Source: Butyrivibrio sp. Su6 (GTDB taxonomy: Bacteria > Bacillota > Clostridia > Lachnospirales > Lachnospiraceae). Taken from it: DNA of 64,000 nt. The stretch lies in contig NZ_FNUR01000010.1 of the NCBI RefSeq assembly GCF_900108105.1, forward strand, positions 1 to 64,000. Direction: 5' to 3'. The position numbers were made by a program, and so were the translations under genes. Shown piece after piece: positions 16,268-25,639 of this stretch (the first letter of the stretch is position 1; each line of letters begins with the position of its first letter). The notes beneath the pieces are model-generated. The model was not told the origin of the DNA, searched no databases, and saw nothing but the letters and a program-made list of their open reading frames with translations.

Positions 16268-18808
16268 ATGAAGAAGAATAATCTTACAAATCAGAAACTT
16301 ATTTCAGCAATGCTTGTTGGAATATCGGCGATGATGAGTATTTCATCTCCAATAACTGCATATGCGCAGGATGATGAGAATAATATTCCTGATATCACTC
16401 CTGAAACAGCAGAAACTTCTGAAAATGAAAATACACAAAGTCCATCAGAGGAAAGCGTAACTGCAGAGGCACAGGAACTTGCGGCTGAAACAACAGAAGC
16501 TATCGAGGAAGCATCAGAGACATTAGAGACTATTGAAAATGTTGAAGAGGCCAGCATCGAAAGTCTTGAAACTGCAGCTGAGAAAATCGATGAAGTTGAA
16601 ACAGCTCTTGTAGAAGCAGATCAGGCCGACGTAGCAGCGGATAAAGCAGCTGCCGAGATGGTTGAAAATGTTGACGAAGCTGTAAAAGTAGCTGAAAGTG
16701 CGCAGGAATCTGCACAGGAAGCAAAAGAGCAGGTTGAAGATCTTGTAGAAGACATAACAACAGCTGAGTCTGCAGAAGATGCACAGAAGAGCTATGATGA
16801 ACTTGTAAAGGTTATAGAGGATACATCTTTTGACATAAATGCCAAGAAGGAATACTTCAATAAGCTTAATGATAAATATGAAGAGGCAAAAGAAAGACTT
16901 GTACAGGCAGAGGCAGACTACGAGGCAGCTTTAAATGATGCTTCTGACGATGCAACAGATGCAAGGGAAGAACTTGAAAAGGCTCAGGCAGAGGTTGATA
17001 CTCTTGGAACTATAGTTGAAGAGACAAAAGAAAAAATGGAGGCTCAGGTTGAGCCTGCAAAAGAAATCAAGGATAGCGCAGATAAAGTAGTAGTAGACTG
17101 GGGCCCACAGCGTAACTTCATGTACACAATAATCCGTGAATATTATATTCCTCAGCTTGTAGACAGTGGTGCAACTGACATAAAGGTTGAGAAGTACGTA
17201 AAAGGTTATGACACACAGGATTACAACTACAACATCATAACTTACAAGGATAGTAACGGCCAGAAACAGACCCTTTACTTCAACTACGACAGAGCAGACA
17301 AGTACATTAACGAAAAAAATCGCTATGACGGAAAGGCTCTTGGATCATCAACAGATATCGTGATCTTTGAAAAGACTCAGGAAGAGATCGATGCTAACGA
17401 CTATCTTAAAAAGTACTTCGCTGCCCACCCTACTAACGAAAACATCCGTAATATGGCAAACGCCGGCAAGCTTGATGTATTTGCTTATGTTGAAGATGGA
17501 AAAACACAGTTCATGGTAAGAAAAGAACTTGAAGATGCACTTGAAAATGGCGACATTACCATCGATCAGGATGGCAAGCTTTACATAGGAGAAGCTGAAA
17601 TCCACGAAGTTGTTCAGAACCAGAACAGCAAGGTTCATGGCGGAACAAATGTAGTTGATACAAGCGATCAGGCATTCATCGATTTCTACACAAAGGCTCA
17701 GGAAAGAGTTGATACATATACAAATTACGAAGTTGCAGTAGAGAATGCAGGAAATGCAGTAGATGAAGCAGTAGAAAAAGCTGAGCAGCTTGAGGATGCA
17801 ATCGATACCCTTAAGGACAACCGCACAAACAGGATCGTAAAGGCAACAGAGGTTTTAGGAGTTGATGATATCGCAGCATATCTTAACATTGAGGTTACTT
17901 CTGAGGAAGCAAATCTTCTGAATAACATGACTCTGAATCAGGCTATCAGATATCTTGACAGAAAGCTTTCAGAGGCAAAAGATAAAGTGGCAGAAGCTCA
18001 GGCAGATCTTGATATTATCTTAGAGCAGAAGAAAGCAGGAAAAGCTGAATATGAAGCAGTTGTAGCTAAGTATTCAACTGCTCCAGAAGAGGAAAAAGAA
18101 CCTGAAGTTAAGGCTGAGGAAAAAGCTGAGACAGAAGAAAACACCGAAGAGATCATAGCAGAGAATAAGACAGAAAATGCTACTGCAGAAGAAGATCTTT
18201 TTACAGATATTGAAGAAGCTGAAGTTCCTTTAGCACCTGCTCCTGTAGTTGCAGAAGAAAACGTAGAAGTAGCTGAGAATGAAGCTGCTGCAGAGGATCA
18301 GAACGAAGAAGCAGCTGAAATCACACTTCCAGCAGGATCAACAATCCAGTTCATCTACGTAGCTGATACAAATGATCAGAACACAGATGATGATCAGGCT
18401 CCTGCATATGTAGCTCCTGAAGCATTCGTAGTTGATGGTTCTATGATCAACATCGAAGATCAGATAACACCTCTTGCAGCTGAAATGGCAGTTATAAATG
18501 AAGCAGAAGCTGCTGATAACACAGCAAATGAAGCAGCTGTAGAAGATGCAAATGATGATACATACACTCAGATCGATGATGAAAATGTTCCTTCAGCAGC
18601 AGAGATGGTTGCAAATGATGTTGTAAAGAATACTGAGCAGGCATTTGTATCTATCGAAGATGAGGACACAGCTTTAGCAGATACCTTCACAGAGGCAAAA
18701 GAAGAAAAGACATCTCTATGGTGGCTGATTCTCATAGCAGTCCTTGGAACAGCCGGTGAAGAAATGTACAGAAGACACAAAGAAAAAGAAGCAGAAAACA
18801 GCAAGTAA
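16268..18808 (+). CDS. Large secreted coiled-coil surface protein 1 with C-terminal membrane anchor
   Basis: From ATG 16268 the 846-residue product starts with a classical signal peptide (MKKNNLTNQKLISAM, hydrophobic core, cleavage near TAYA-QDD). Residues about 60-275 are Ala/Glu-rich coiled coil. A globular segment follows (about 277-440, including LYFNYDRADKYI near 337), then more coiled coil, an acidic Ala/Glu/Pro-rich stretch, and a C-terminal anchor (SLWW, about 15 hydrophobic residues, GEE, then YRRHKEK). No LPXTG motif is present. Base and residue composition is strongly skewed to Ala and Glu. It resembles the protein at 21395-25069 in its N-terminus, globular segment and anchor. Function is unknown; an adhesin or wall-spacer role is inference. 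Confidence 0.85.
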   Translation: MKKNNLTNQKLISAMLVGISAMMSISSPITAYAQDDENNIPDITPETAETSENENTQSPSEESVTAEAQELAAETTEAIEEASETLETIENVEEASIESLETAAEKIDEVETALVEADQADVAADKAAAEMVENVDEAVKVAESAQESAQEAKEQVEDLVEDITTAESAEDAQKSYDELVKVIEDTSFDINAKKEYFNKLNDKYEEAKERLVQAEADYEAALNDASDDATDAREELEKAQAEVDTLGTIVEETKEKMEAQVEPAKEIKDSADKVVVDWGPQRNFMYTIIREYYIPQLVDSGATDIKVEKYVKGYDTQDYNYNIITYKDSNGQKQTLYFNYDRADKYINEKNRYDGKALGSSTDIVIFEKTQEEIDANDYLKKYFAAHPTNENIRNMANAGKLDVFAYVEDGKTQFMVRKELEDALENGDITIDQDGKLYIGEAEIHEVVQNQNSKVHGGTNVVDTSDQAFIDFYTKAQERVDTYTNYEVAVENAGNAVDEAVEKAEQLEDAIDTLKDNRTNRIVKATEVLGVDDIAAYLNIEVTSEEANLLNNMTLNQAIRYLDRKLSEAKDKVAEAQADLDIILEQKKAGKAEYEAVVAKYSTAPEEEKEPEVKAEEKAETEENTEEIIAENKTENATAEEDLFTDIEEAEVPLAPAPVVAEENVEVAENEAAAEDQNEEAAEITLPAGSTIQFIYVADTNDQNTDDDQAPAYVAPEAFVVDGSMINIEDQITPLAAEMAVINEAEAADNTANEAAVEDANDDTYTQIDDENVPSAAEMVANDVVKNTEQAFVSIEDEDTALADTFTEAKEEKTSLWWLILIAVLGTAGEEMYRRHKEKEAENSK

Positions 18809-18837
18809 AAAGAAAGAAAAATATGTAAGATAAACTA

Positions 18838-18880
18838 AAAAAAGAGATTAGTGTAAGCGGATTACACTAATCTCTTTTTT
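18838..18880 (+). terminator. Strong terminator after surface protein 1
   Basis: AAAGAGATTAGTGTAA and TTACACTAATCTCTTT form a 16-bp perfect stem around GCGGA, with T-rich and A-rich flanks, so it may work in both directions. Confidence 0.9.
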
Positions 18881-18932
18881 ACGTACATGTTATAATAATA
18901 TTACTAAAAAAGCGTATATAAAGGAGGCTGCC

Positions 18933-20318
18933 ATGCCTATAATCTCTGCATATATGGTTCCACATCCACCCCTCATCATTCCTGATGTAGGAAGAGGTGG
19001 TGAGGCACAGATCGAGGAGACAAAAATAGCATATGAAAGAGTCGCAGAAGAAATTGCTGAAATTGAACCTGAGACAATCATAATTTCCAGTCCTCATGCG
19101 ACTATGTATGCTGATTACTTCCATATATCTCCTGGAAATGCTGCTACCGGGTCTTTTTCAAGATTTGGAGCTGATAAGGTGAAGTTTATCGAGGAGTATG
19201 ACACAACTCTTGTTTCTGAAATAGAAAAAAGAGCTAAAAAAATTTCTTTTCCTGCAGGAACTCTGGGAGAAGTGGATAGAGATCTTGATCATGGAACAAT
19301 GGTCCCTCTTTTCTTTATCAGAAAAAAATATAAAGGCGGAAAGATAGTAAGAGTAGGACTTTCAGGACTTCCTTTGACGGATCATTACAGAATGGGGCAG
19401 ATAATAAAGGATGCTGTGGATGCCACAGGAAAAAGAGCTGTCTATGTTGCCAGTGGAGATCTTTCTCACAAGCTTCAGGATTACGGACCGTATGGATACT
19501 CAGCAGAAGGACCTGTTTATGACCAAAAGGTCATGGATGTGTGCCAAAGAGGAGCTTTTGGAGAACTTTTGGAATTCGATGAGGATTTTTGTGACAAGGC
19601 AGCTGAGTGCGGTCACAGGTCTTTTGTCATAATGGCAGGTGCACTTGACGGTATGAAGGTCAGGGCAAACAGGCTCTCACACCAGGATATTACAGGCGTT
19701 GGCTATGGAATATGTACCTTTACGCCTGGGGATGAGGATGATAGTAGGAGGTTTTTGGATCTCTTTTACCGGGAAAAAGAAAGAGAGATAAAAGAAAAAA
19801 GACAGAATTCAGATGCCTATGTGCAGCTTGCTTATAAGTCAGTGTACAGCTATGTTCTTGAGAAAAAGGTGCTACCTGTTCCGAGTGATATTCCTGAAGA
19901 AATGCTTGGAATAAGAGCGGGAGCCTTTGTGTCAATTCATGAGCACGGAAAGCTTAGAGGATGCATTGGGACAATTGGGCCTACATGCGAAAATGTTGCT
20001 GAGGAGATCATACAAAATGCCATAAGCGCGTCCACTAAAGATCCGAGATTTAATGCTATTACTGCAAATGAACTTGAGTTTTTGGAGATAAATGTTGATG
20101 TTTTGGGGGAACCTGAAAACATTTCTTCCATTGATGAGCTGGATGTCAAAAAATATGGTGTCATAGTTTCAAGTGGAAGAAAGAGAGGACTTCTTTTACC
20201 TGACCTTGATGGTGTGGATTCTGTAGAGCAGCAGGTGGCTATTGCCATGCAAAAGGGCGGGATAACTGAGGATGATGAGATTCGTTTGCAGAGATTTAAG
20301 GTAGTAAGGCACTACTAA
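18933..20318 (+). CDS. AmmeMemoRadiSam proteins B and A fused: MEMO-type dioxygenase-like domain plus AMMECR1 domain
   Basis: The 461-residue protein joins two members of the AmmeMemoRadiSam trio. Residues about 1-270 are a MEMO/LigB-type class III extradiol dioxygenase-like domain, with HPPLIIPDVG near the start, a DHGTMVPLFF motif, VASGDLSHKL and AECGHRSF. Residues about 285-461 are an AMMECR1 domain with the invariant LRGCIGT (Cys344) and STKDPRFNAI. The third member, a radical SAM enzyme, follows after 53 bases. The families co-occur widely in anaerobes and archaea but I know of no established reaction for them. The start at 18933 has AGGAGG 6 bases upstream. Confidence 0.92.
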   Translation: MPIISAYMVPHPPLIIPDVGRGGEAQIEETKIAYERVAEEIAEIEPETIIISSPHATMYADYFHISPGNAATGSFSRFGADKVKFIEEYDTTLVSEIEKRAKKISFPAGTLGEVDRDLDHGTMVPLFFIRKKYKGGKIVRVGLSGLPLTDHYRMGQIIKDAVDATGKRAVYVASGDLSHKLQDYGPYGYSAEGPVYDQKVMDVCQRGAFGELLEFDEDFCDKAAECGHRSFVIMAGALDGMKVRANRLSHQDITGVGYGICTFTPGDEDDSRRFLDLFYREKEREIKEKRQNSDAYVQLAYKSVYSYVLEKKVLPVPSDIPEEMLGIRAGAFVSIHEHGKLRGCIGTIGPTCENVAEEIIQNAISASTKDPRFNAITANELEFLEINVDVLGEPENISSIDELDVKKYGVIVSSGRKRGLLLPDLDGVDSVEQQVAIAMQKGGITEDDEIRLQRFKVVRHY

Positions 20319-20371
20319 TGAAAACCACTGATTTACTTGAATGAAAATGATTTGAATTAAGAGGAAATAGG

Positions 20372-21232
20372 ATGCCTGCTTGTAATGTGTGCTATAGAAA
20401 GTGCATGATCAGTGAAGGAAAGACCGGCTTCTGCGGCGTTCGCAGCTGCAGAGATGGTGAGATTGTGCCCTTAAACTATGGCAGGCTCACAAGCATAGCC
20501 CTTGACCCAATTGAGAAAAAGCCCTTAAACAGGTTTATGCCTGGGACTATGGTACTGTCTGTTGGAAGTTATGGCTGCAATTTAAGATGTCCCTTTTGCC
20601 AAAATTATGAGATTTCCTGGGGCCAGGGAGTCTATGAATTTGAAAAAGAGGCGGAATATGTATCCCCTGAGAGACTTGCTGAACTTGCAGCAAGGTATAA
20701 GACAAGTGGCAATATTGGAGTTGCATTCACCTATAATGAACCGCTGATAGGTTACGAGTTTGTAAGAGATACAGCCAGGTTAGTTCATGATAAGGGAATG
20801 AAAAATGTTCTTGTATCTAACGGAATGGCCTCTTTGGAGGTTTTAGAAGAGATCATTCCATATATTGATGCCATGAACATAGATTTAAAGGGCTTTTCTG
20901 ATTCTTTTTACAGCGATGTTCTTTTAGGAAATCGGCAGATGGTCATGGATTTTATTGCCGAGGCAGTAAAGCATTGCCATGTCGAGATCACAACTCTTAT
21001 AATACCCGGGGAAAATGATTCTGATGAGGAAATATTAGAAATTTCCAAATGGATTGCCTCCCTTAAGGATAAGAGTGGGAATGTTATCGGCAAAAATGTT
21101 CCGCTTCACATTTCAAGATTTTTCCCAAGATTCAAAATGACAGACAGACCACCTACAGATGTTGACAGCATCTATCATCTTGCAGATATAGCAAGGAAAA
21201 ACCTGGAATTTGTCTATACCGGAAACTGCTGA
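20372..21232 (+). CDS. AmmeMemoRadiSam system radical SAM enzyme
   Basis: This 286-residue protein resembles pyruvate formate-lyase activating enzymes. The radical SAM cluster is GCNLRCPFCQNY, with Cys69, Cys73 and Cys76 in the CxxxCxxC spacing. An extra Cys-rich N-terminus (CNVCYRKCMISEGKTGFCG) is typical of the AmmeMemoRadiSam subgroup. Later motifs, AFTYNEPLIGYEF and NIDLKGF, match the SAM-binding barrel. It presumably generates a 5'-deoxyadenosyl radical acting on a substrate shared with the fused MEMO-AMMECR1 protein just upstream. The substrate is unknown. Confidence 0.93.
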   Translation: MPACNVCYRKCMISEGKTGFCGVRSCRDGEIVPLNYGRLTSIALDPIEKKPLNRFMPGTMVLSVGSYGCNLRCPFCQNYEISWGQGVYEFEKEAEYVSPERLAELAARYKTSGNIGVAFTYNEPLIGYEFVRDTARLVHDKGMKNVLVSNGMASLEVLEEIIPYIDAMNIDLKGFSDSFYSDVLLGNRQMVMDFIAEAVKHCHVEITTLIIPGENDSDEEILEISKWIASLKDKSGNVIGKNVPLHISRFFPRFKMTDRPPTDVDSIYHLADIARKNLEFVYTGNC

Positions 21233-21394
21233 TCCCTTTTGCAAAAAAGTTGCAGGAGGGATTATTTTTTTTGAAACAAATAATAAAAATGAGGTAAAAA
21301 TACAAAAATTAATCGAATTATGATAGGTGATATGATAGGTCATCTTGTAGAATGTCCACTTGTGTATATGAATTATATTTTGTGAGGTATTGAA

Positions 21395-24300
21395 ATGAAA
21401 AAGAACACATTGGACAAACAGCTTATCAAGGCACTTGCAATCGGAATCAGCGCAAGCATGGCTATGCAGCCTGTTACAGCTTTTGCTGCAGATGATGGAG
21501 TTGTAAATGATCCTGCAACTGGCAGCAAAACAACAAATGAAAATGATACTACTGAAAATTTGGACGACAACTTTGTAGATGACATAAATAACGTTAAAGA
21601 AACAAATACTGAGCTTAATAGAGCAATAGCTAACGCGCAGGAAGAAACAGATAAAGCTCAGGAAGCTGCAGAAGAAATAGATAAAGTAGTGAATGAAGCT
21701 ACTGATAAAATTGATAAGTCAAGTGAGAAAATCAGTAATGCTATTTCTTCTGATGATGCACAGAAGGGATACGAGGAGGCTGAAAAGAATGCTGCAGAAG
21801 CCGGTGAAGCAGTTAATGCAGCAATGGATAATTACAATAAAGCAGAAGAAAGCTTTGAAAATGCCATGAATCAGCTTGACCAGGCAAAATCAGCATATGA
21901 GACAGCACTTAATGATGCAGAAGCAGACGTTAAAAAAGCTTCAGAAGATCTTGCAAATGCCCAGGCTAAGGCAGCTGAGCTTGCAAATAAGGCAAACCAG
22001 AAACTTTCAGATTTAAATGATGCAAAAGAAGAAGCTGATAAGGCGGGAGCAGCGGATTTAGAAGGAAAAAATGAAGCTGCAACAAATGCAGAAAAGGCAG
22101 CTGCTGAAGCAAAAGAAGCATCAGAAAAAGCTGCAAAAAATGCGGAGATAGCAAAAGAGGCAGCTGAGAACTTACAGGAAACTGCAAAAGAAGCTGATGC
22201 TACAGCAGATAGAGCTCAAAAAACTGCTGATGAGCTTAAGATAAAGTCAGATAAAGCAAAAGAAAATGCAGACAGTGCAAATGAAACTGCATCTGACCTT
22301 GAAATGGAAGCAGCTTTGGCGCAGACTACAGCTGATAATGCTAAAAAAACAGCAGATGAACTTGAAGAGCAGGCAAGAAATGCGGAAGAAGCTTCAGGCA
22401 AAAGTAACAGTGCAGCTATGGATTTAAGAGAAGAAGCAAACGCAGCGCAGACTACAGCAAATAACGCACAGGCAACAGCTGATGAACTGAAAGGCAAAGC
22501 AGAATCTGCCAGAAATGGCGCAGACAAAGCAGCAGAAACAGCAAAGGCTTTACTGGACGAAGCGACTACGGCCCAGACAACTGCAACTAATGCGCAGAAC
22601 AGAGCAAATGAATTAGCAGATATCGCAGCTAAGGCAAAAGCAGATGCAGAAGAGGCTGAAAAAACAGCAAAGGCGAGCCTTATTGCTGCAGGATATGCAG
22701 AGGGCGAAATAGTAACAGCTGAAAAACTAAATAGCGATGCTGCAGCAGCACAAAAAGAATATGAAGGGCTGACACAGGATATCAGTATCAGCGAAGCTGA
22801 AGCTGTACTGAAAAGAAAATCCGGCGCCTTAAAGGAACTCCAGGATGAAAACTCTGAAGTGTCACAAAAAATTAAAGCTGGAAACGAAGCTCAGAAAAGA
22901 GTTGATAAAGCAAAAAAAGCATATAATGATGCCTATGCTGCTTCAACTAATGCATCAGAAACTTTTGATAAAATGTACAATGCTAAAATGCGAGAATGTG
23001 CAGAATATATATACAATGCAGAGGTAAATTGGGATGTTGATAATAATGCTGAAATTGCTAAACGAATAATTGAGTATTATTATGCTGTCAATAATCTTGG
23101 CGATATATACTTTATTAAGCAGGATTTTTTTAATTATGCTGGACCACAAGCGCATTTTATAGAAGCAAAGGTTAATGGGGAAACTAAGTACTTTAATTTT
23201 TCTACGGGAGCTGATTATATATCAGTATATGAAAAAGAGAGGACATATGAAAAAATATTTGGTATAAAGTATGAGACTGAAAGAATAATAAAAGAAATAT
23301 TCCAAAGTAACGCCGACGAATGGGCTAATTATAACAGGGCAAAAACTGATAAAGAAGACAAAGCGAAAAAAGTTAGTGAATTGAAGACTAAGTACGATAA
23401 TTTACAAAATGAAGAAGCAGCATCAATACAAGCAGGTGAAGATGCTTCAGAAATAGTAAACAAAGCCAAAGAGGAAGTTTCTGGTTTGGAGTCTTCTCTT
23501 AAGACTATGAAAGACAAGAAAACAGCAGCAGAAAAACTTGCTACGGCTATAGATAATACAAATATAGCTGGTTCTAAAGCAGACGAATATTCAGCTAAAA
23601 ATTCAGAGGCTGGTAATGCACAGAAAACTGCAACAAAACTTCAGAACACAGCTAATGCAGCAAAGACAACAGCAGATAATGCGAAGACTACAGCAGATGC
23701 TCTTGAAAATGCCGTTACAGAGGCTGAAACTAAAGCAAAAGCAGCACAGAAAACAGCTGATGAGCTTGCAAAGACAGCATCAGAAAAAAATATAACAGCG
23801 TCAAATGCAGAGAAGACTGCCTCTGAACTAAAAATCAAGGCTGAAACAGCTCGCACAAATGCTGATAAGTCCAGCAGAGCTGCCAAGGAACTTATAGAGA
23901 ACGCAGAAAGTGAATCTTTAACAGCGCAGAATGCCCGCAAAACAGCTGAGAGGCTTAAGAAAAATGCAGCTGAAGCAAAAGCAAAATATGATAAGGCTCA
24001 GGAAGCAGCAAAAGAGCTTAGAAGTGAAGCTGACAGCGCACAGATAACAGCTACCAATGCAAAGGCTACAGCAGAAAATCTTGAAAAAGTATCAGAAGCT
24101 GCTAAGAAAACTGCTAAAGACGCAAAGGAGAATGCAGAAGAAGCAAGAAAAATCGCCAACACTGCCAAGAAAGCGAGCGAAGATTATTCAAAAGCTTTGA
24201 CTGAATATACTGAAATTTCTGCAACTGCTGAGAAAGCAAATATTGCTGTAACAAAAGCTTCAAGCAGACTTAATGAGCTTAAGAATGCACTTGAGGGTAT

Positions 24301-25069
24301 TGGAAATGTCGTAATCGTTAATGGCTCAGTTATAAGAATTGATGAGGTTTCTGACAAAATAGCTGAGATAAATAAAGCTTATGATCAGGCAAAGACAGAC
24401 TATGATAAAGCTGTTTCCAGAAAAAATGAGATAGATGATAAGCTTGGTTTGGCTAAAAAGAATCTTGATGCTACAATTGCCAGAATTGAGGCAGCAAAGA
24501 GAGCAGAAGAAGCTGCAAAGCAGAATGAAGGTGCATCAAATACATCTCCTGTTGTTATTACACTTTCAACAGAAGCTTCTGCAGATTCAGAAACAAATGA
24601 TGATAACACTGAAACTGCAGTTGCTCCAGTTGTAGCTGATGGCGCGCAGGTTCTTGGATTAAAGAGAGTTGCAACTACTTCTGATACAGCCAAGACAACT
24701 ACTAAGGTAGTAACTGACACAAAGAAAGAAGTAAATAAGACTTCTGATAACAAAGCTTCAAAGTCAGAGAACAAGGCAGTAGAAACAAATGAGGCAGTAG
24801 CTGATAATACGGCTTCAGAATCAGATAAAGAAGCTGTTGTAGCAGAGTCAGAGACAAAGAATACTGAAGAAAAGACGGCTCAGGGTGAGGCTGTAACAAT
24901 TGTTGATGAAGAGTCAGCAAAGGCAGCAGCTCCGGCTGAAAAACAGGCATCATTCCCATGGTGGATTGTTGCTATACTCGCAGCAGCTGCTGGAATCTCA
25001 GTAGAAGAGTATGCAAGAAGAAAGAACATCAAGGTAAAGGCCAATAACAAAGACAGCTTCGATAAATAA
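21395..25069 (+). CDS. Giant secreted coiled-coil surface protein 2 with 42-residue repeats
   Basis: The 1224-residue product has a signal peptide (MKKNTLDKQLIKAL, core, cleavage near AFA-ADDG). Residues about 267-434 hold four repeats of exactly 42 residues (six heptads), each with a core like AQTTADNAKKTADEL. A globular segment follows (about 520-640, with KYFNFSTGADYI near 600). A second block of 42-residue repeats lies near 800-925. Next come a coiled coil, a Thr/Lys/Glu-rich stretch, and a C-terminal anchor (SFPWW, about 15 hydrophobic residues, VEEYARRK). No LPXTG is seen. N-terminus, globular segment and anchor resemble the protein at 16268-18808. Function is unknown; a long rod holding a domain off the cell surface is an inference from architecture. 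Confidence 0.85.
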   Translation: MKKNTLDKQLIKALAIGISASMAMQPVTAFAADDGVVNDPATGSKTTNENDTTENLDDNFVDDINNVKETNTELNRAIANAQEETDKAQEAAEEIDKVVNEATDKIDKSSEKISNAISSDDAQKGYEEAEKNAAEAGEAVNAAMDNYNKAEESFENAMNQLDQAKSAYETALNDAEADVKKASEDLANAQAKAAELANKANQKLSDLNDAKEEADKAGAADLEGKNEAATNAEKAAAEAKEASEKAAKNAEIAKEAAENLQETAKEADATADRAQKTADELKIKSDKAKENADSANETASDLEMEAALAQTTADNAKKTADELEEQARNAEEASGKSNSAAMDLREEANAAQTTANNAQATADELKGKAESARNGADKAAETAKALLDEATTAQTTATNAQNRANELADIAAKAKADAEEAEKTAKASLIAAGYAEGEIVTAEKLNSDAAAAQKEYEGLTQDISISEAEAVLKRKSGALKELQDENSEVSQKIKAGNEAQKRVDKAKKAYNDAYAASTNASETFDKMYNAKMRECAEYIYNAEVNWDVDNNAEIAKRIIEYYYAVNNLGDIYFIKQDFFNYAGPQAHFIEAKVNGETKYFNFSTGADYISVYEKERTYEKIFGIKYETERIIKEIFQSNADEWANYNRAKTDKEDKAKKVSELKTKYDNLQNEEAASIQAGEDASEIVNKAKEEVSGLESSLKTMKDKKTAAEKLATAIDNTNIAGSKADEYSAKNSEAGNAQKTATKLQNTANAAKTTADNAKTTADALENAVTEAETKAKAAQKTADELAKTASEKNITASNAEKTASELKIKAETARTNADKSSRAAKELIENAESESLTAQNARKTAERLKKNAAEAKAKYDKAQEAAKELRSEADSAQITATNAKATAENLEKVSEAAKKTAKDAKENAEEARKIANTAKKASEDYSKALTEYTEISATAEKANIAVTKASSRLNELKNALEGIGNVVIVNGSVIRIDEVSDKIAEINKAYDQAKTDYDKAVSRKNEIDDKLGLAKKNLDATIARIEAAKRAEEAAKQNEGASNTSPVVITLSTEASADSETNDDNTETAVAPVVADGAQVLGLKRVATTSDTAKTTTKVVTDTKKEVNKTSDNKASKSENKAVETNEAVADNTASESDKEAVVAESETKNTEEKTAQGEAVTIVDEESAKAAAPAEKQASFPWWIVAILAAAAGISVEEYARRKNIKVKANNKDSFDK

Positions 25070-25084
25070 TTTGTATACACATAG

Positions 25085-25115
25085 AAAAGGACGAGTCGAA
25101 AGGCTCGTCCTTTTC
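25085..25115 (+). terminator. Terminator after surface protein 2
   Basis: AAAAGGACGAG (25085-25095) pairs with CTCGTCCTTTT (25104-25114). Confidence 0.8.
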
Positions 25116-25175
25116 GCGGTTTATCTGGGAGCAGGACAAGAGATAATCACGTTATAATAATAACGAAATATCATC

Positions 25176-25235
25176 TTGACAAATTGGTCTACTCACTATA
25201 AACTAACATTATAAAGTCTATAATAAATAGACCAA
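25176..25235 (+). promoter_or_regulatory. Promoter and candidate BlaI-type operators
   Basis: TTGACA at 25176-25181 is followed by TATAAA at 25197-25202 (15-base spacer). TTGGTCTA (25184-25191) lies between the boxes, and its inverse TAGACCAA occurs at 25228-25235. A closer dyad, GTCTA (25216-25220) with TAGAC (25228-25232), overlaps the second. These inverted GTCTA sites directly before the regulator gene suggest autoregulation. Confidence 0.55.
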
Positions 25236-25251
25236 TGAAAGGCGGAAGGAT

Positions 25252-25605
25252 ATGGCCGTAGAATTTGGGGAAGTTCAGATGAAATTTGCGGAGCTTATAT
25301 GGGAGAATGAACCGATTGGTTCAGGTGATCTGGTTAAGCTTTGCTCAGAAAAGTTTGAATGGAAGAAATCTACAACTTATACAGTGCTTAAGAAATTATG
25401 TGAGAAGGGATTGTTCCAAAACATTGACGGAGTAGTCACATCAAAAATATCCAAGGAAGATTTTTATTCACAAAAGAGTGAGGAGTTTGTCGAAGAGGCT
25501 TTTGGAGGTTCGCTTCCGGCATTTTTGGCAGCCTTCACATCACATCAGAAGCTTTCAAAAAAAGATATAGCTGAAATAAGGAACATTATAGATAAGATCA
25601 AGTAG
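25252..25605 (+). CDS. BlaI/MecI-family transcriptional repressor
   Basis: The 117-residue protein is a winged-helix repressor of the BlaI/MecI type. The recognition-helix region reads KKSTTYTVLKKLCEKG, and the C-terminal half provides the dimerisation and cleavage region. Family members repress beta-lactam resistance or other stress genes and are inactivated through a BlaR1-like membrane protease. Such a protease gene follows 34 bases later. An AAGGCGGAAGGA site precedes the start. No beta-lactamase gene is nearby, so the regulon is probably different or elsewhere. Confidence 0.9.
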   Translation: MAVEFGEVQMKFAELIWENEPIGSGDLVKLCSEKFEWKKSTTYTVLKKLCEKGLFQNIDGVVTSKISKEDFYSQKSEEFVEEAFGGSLPAFLAAFTSHQKLSKKDIAEIRNIIDKIK

Positions 25606-25639
25606 TAGCTACGCTTTTATATAGGCAGAGGGTAAGTGT

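Noticed and set aside
22216..22527. Ser/Ala-rich minus-strand frames inside the surface-protein genes
   Set aside because: These mirror the Ala/Glu-rich coding strand (GCA/GAA codons read backwards) and show no independent features.
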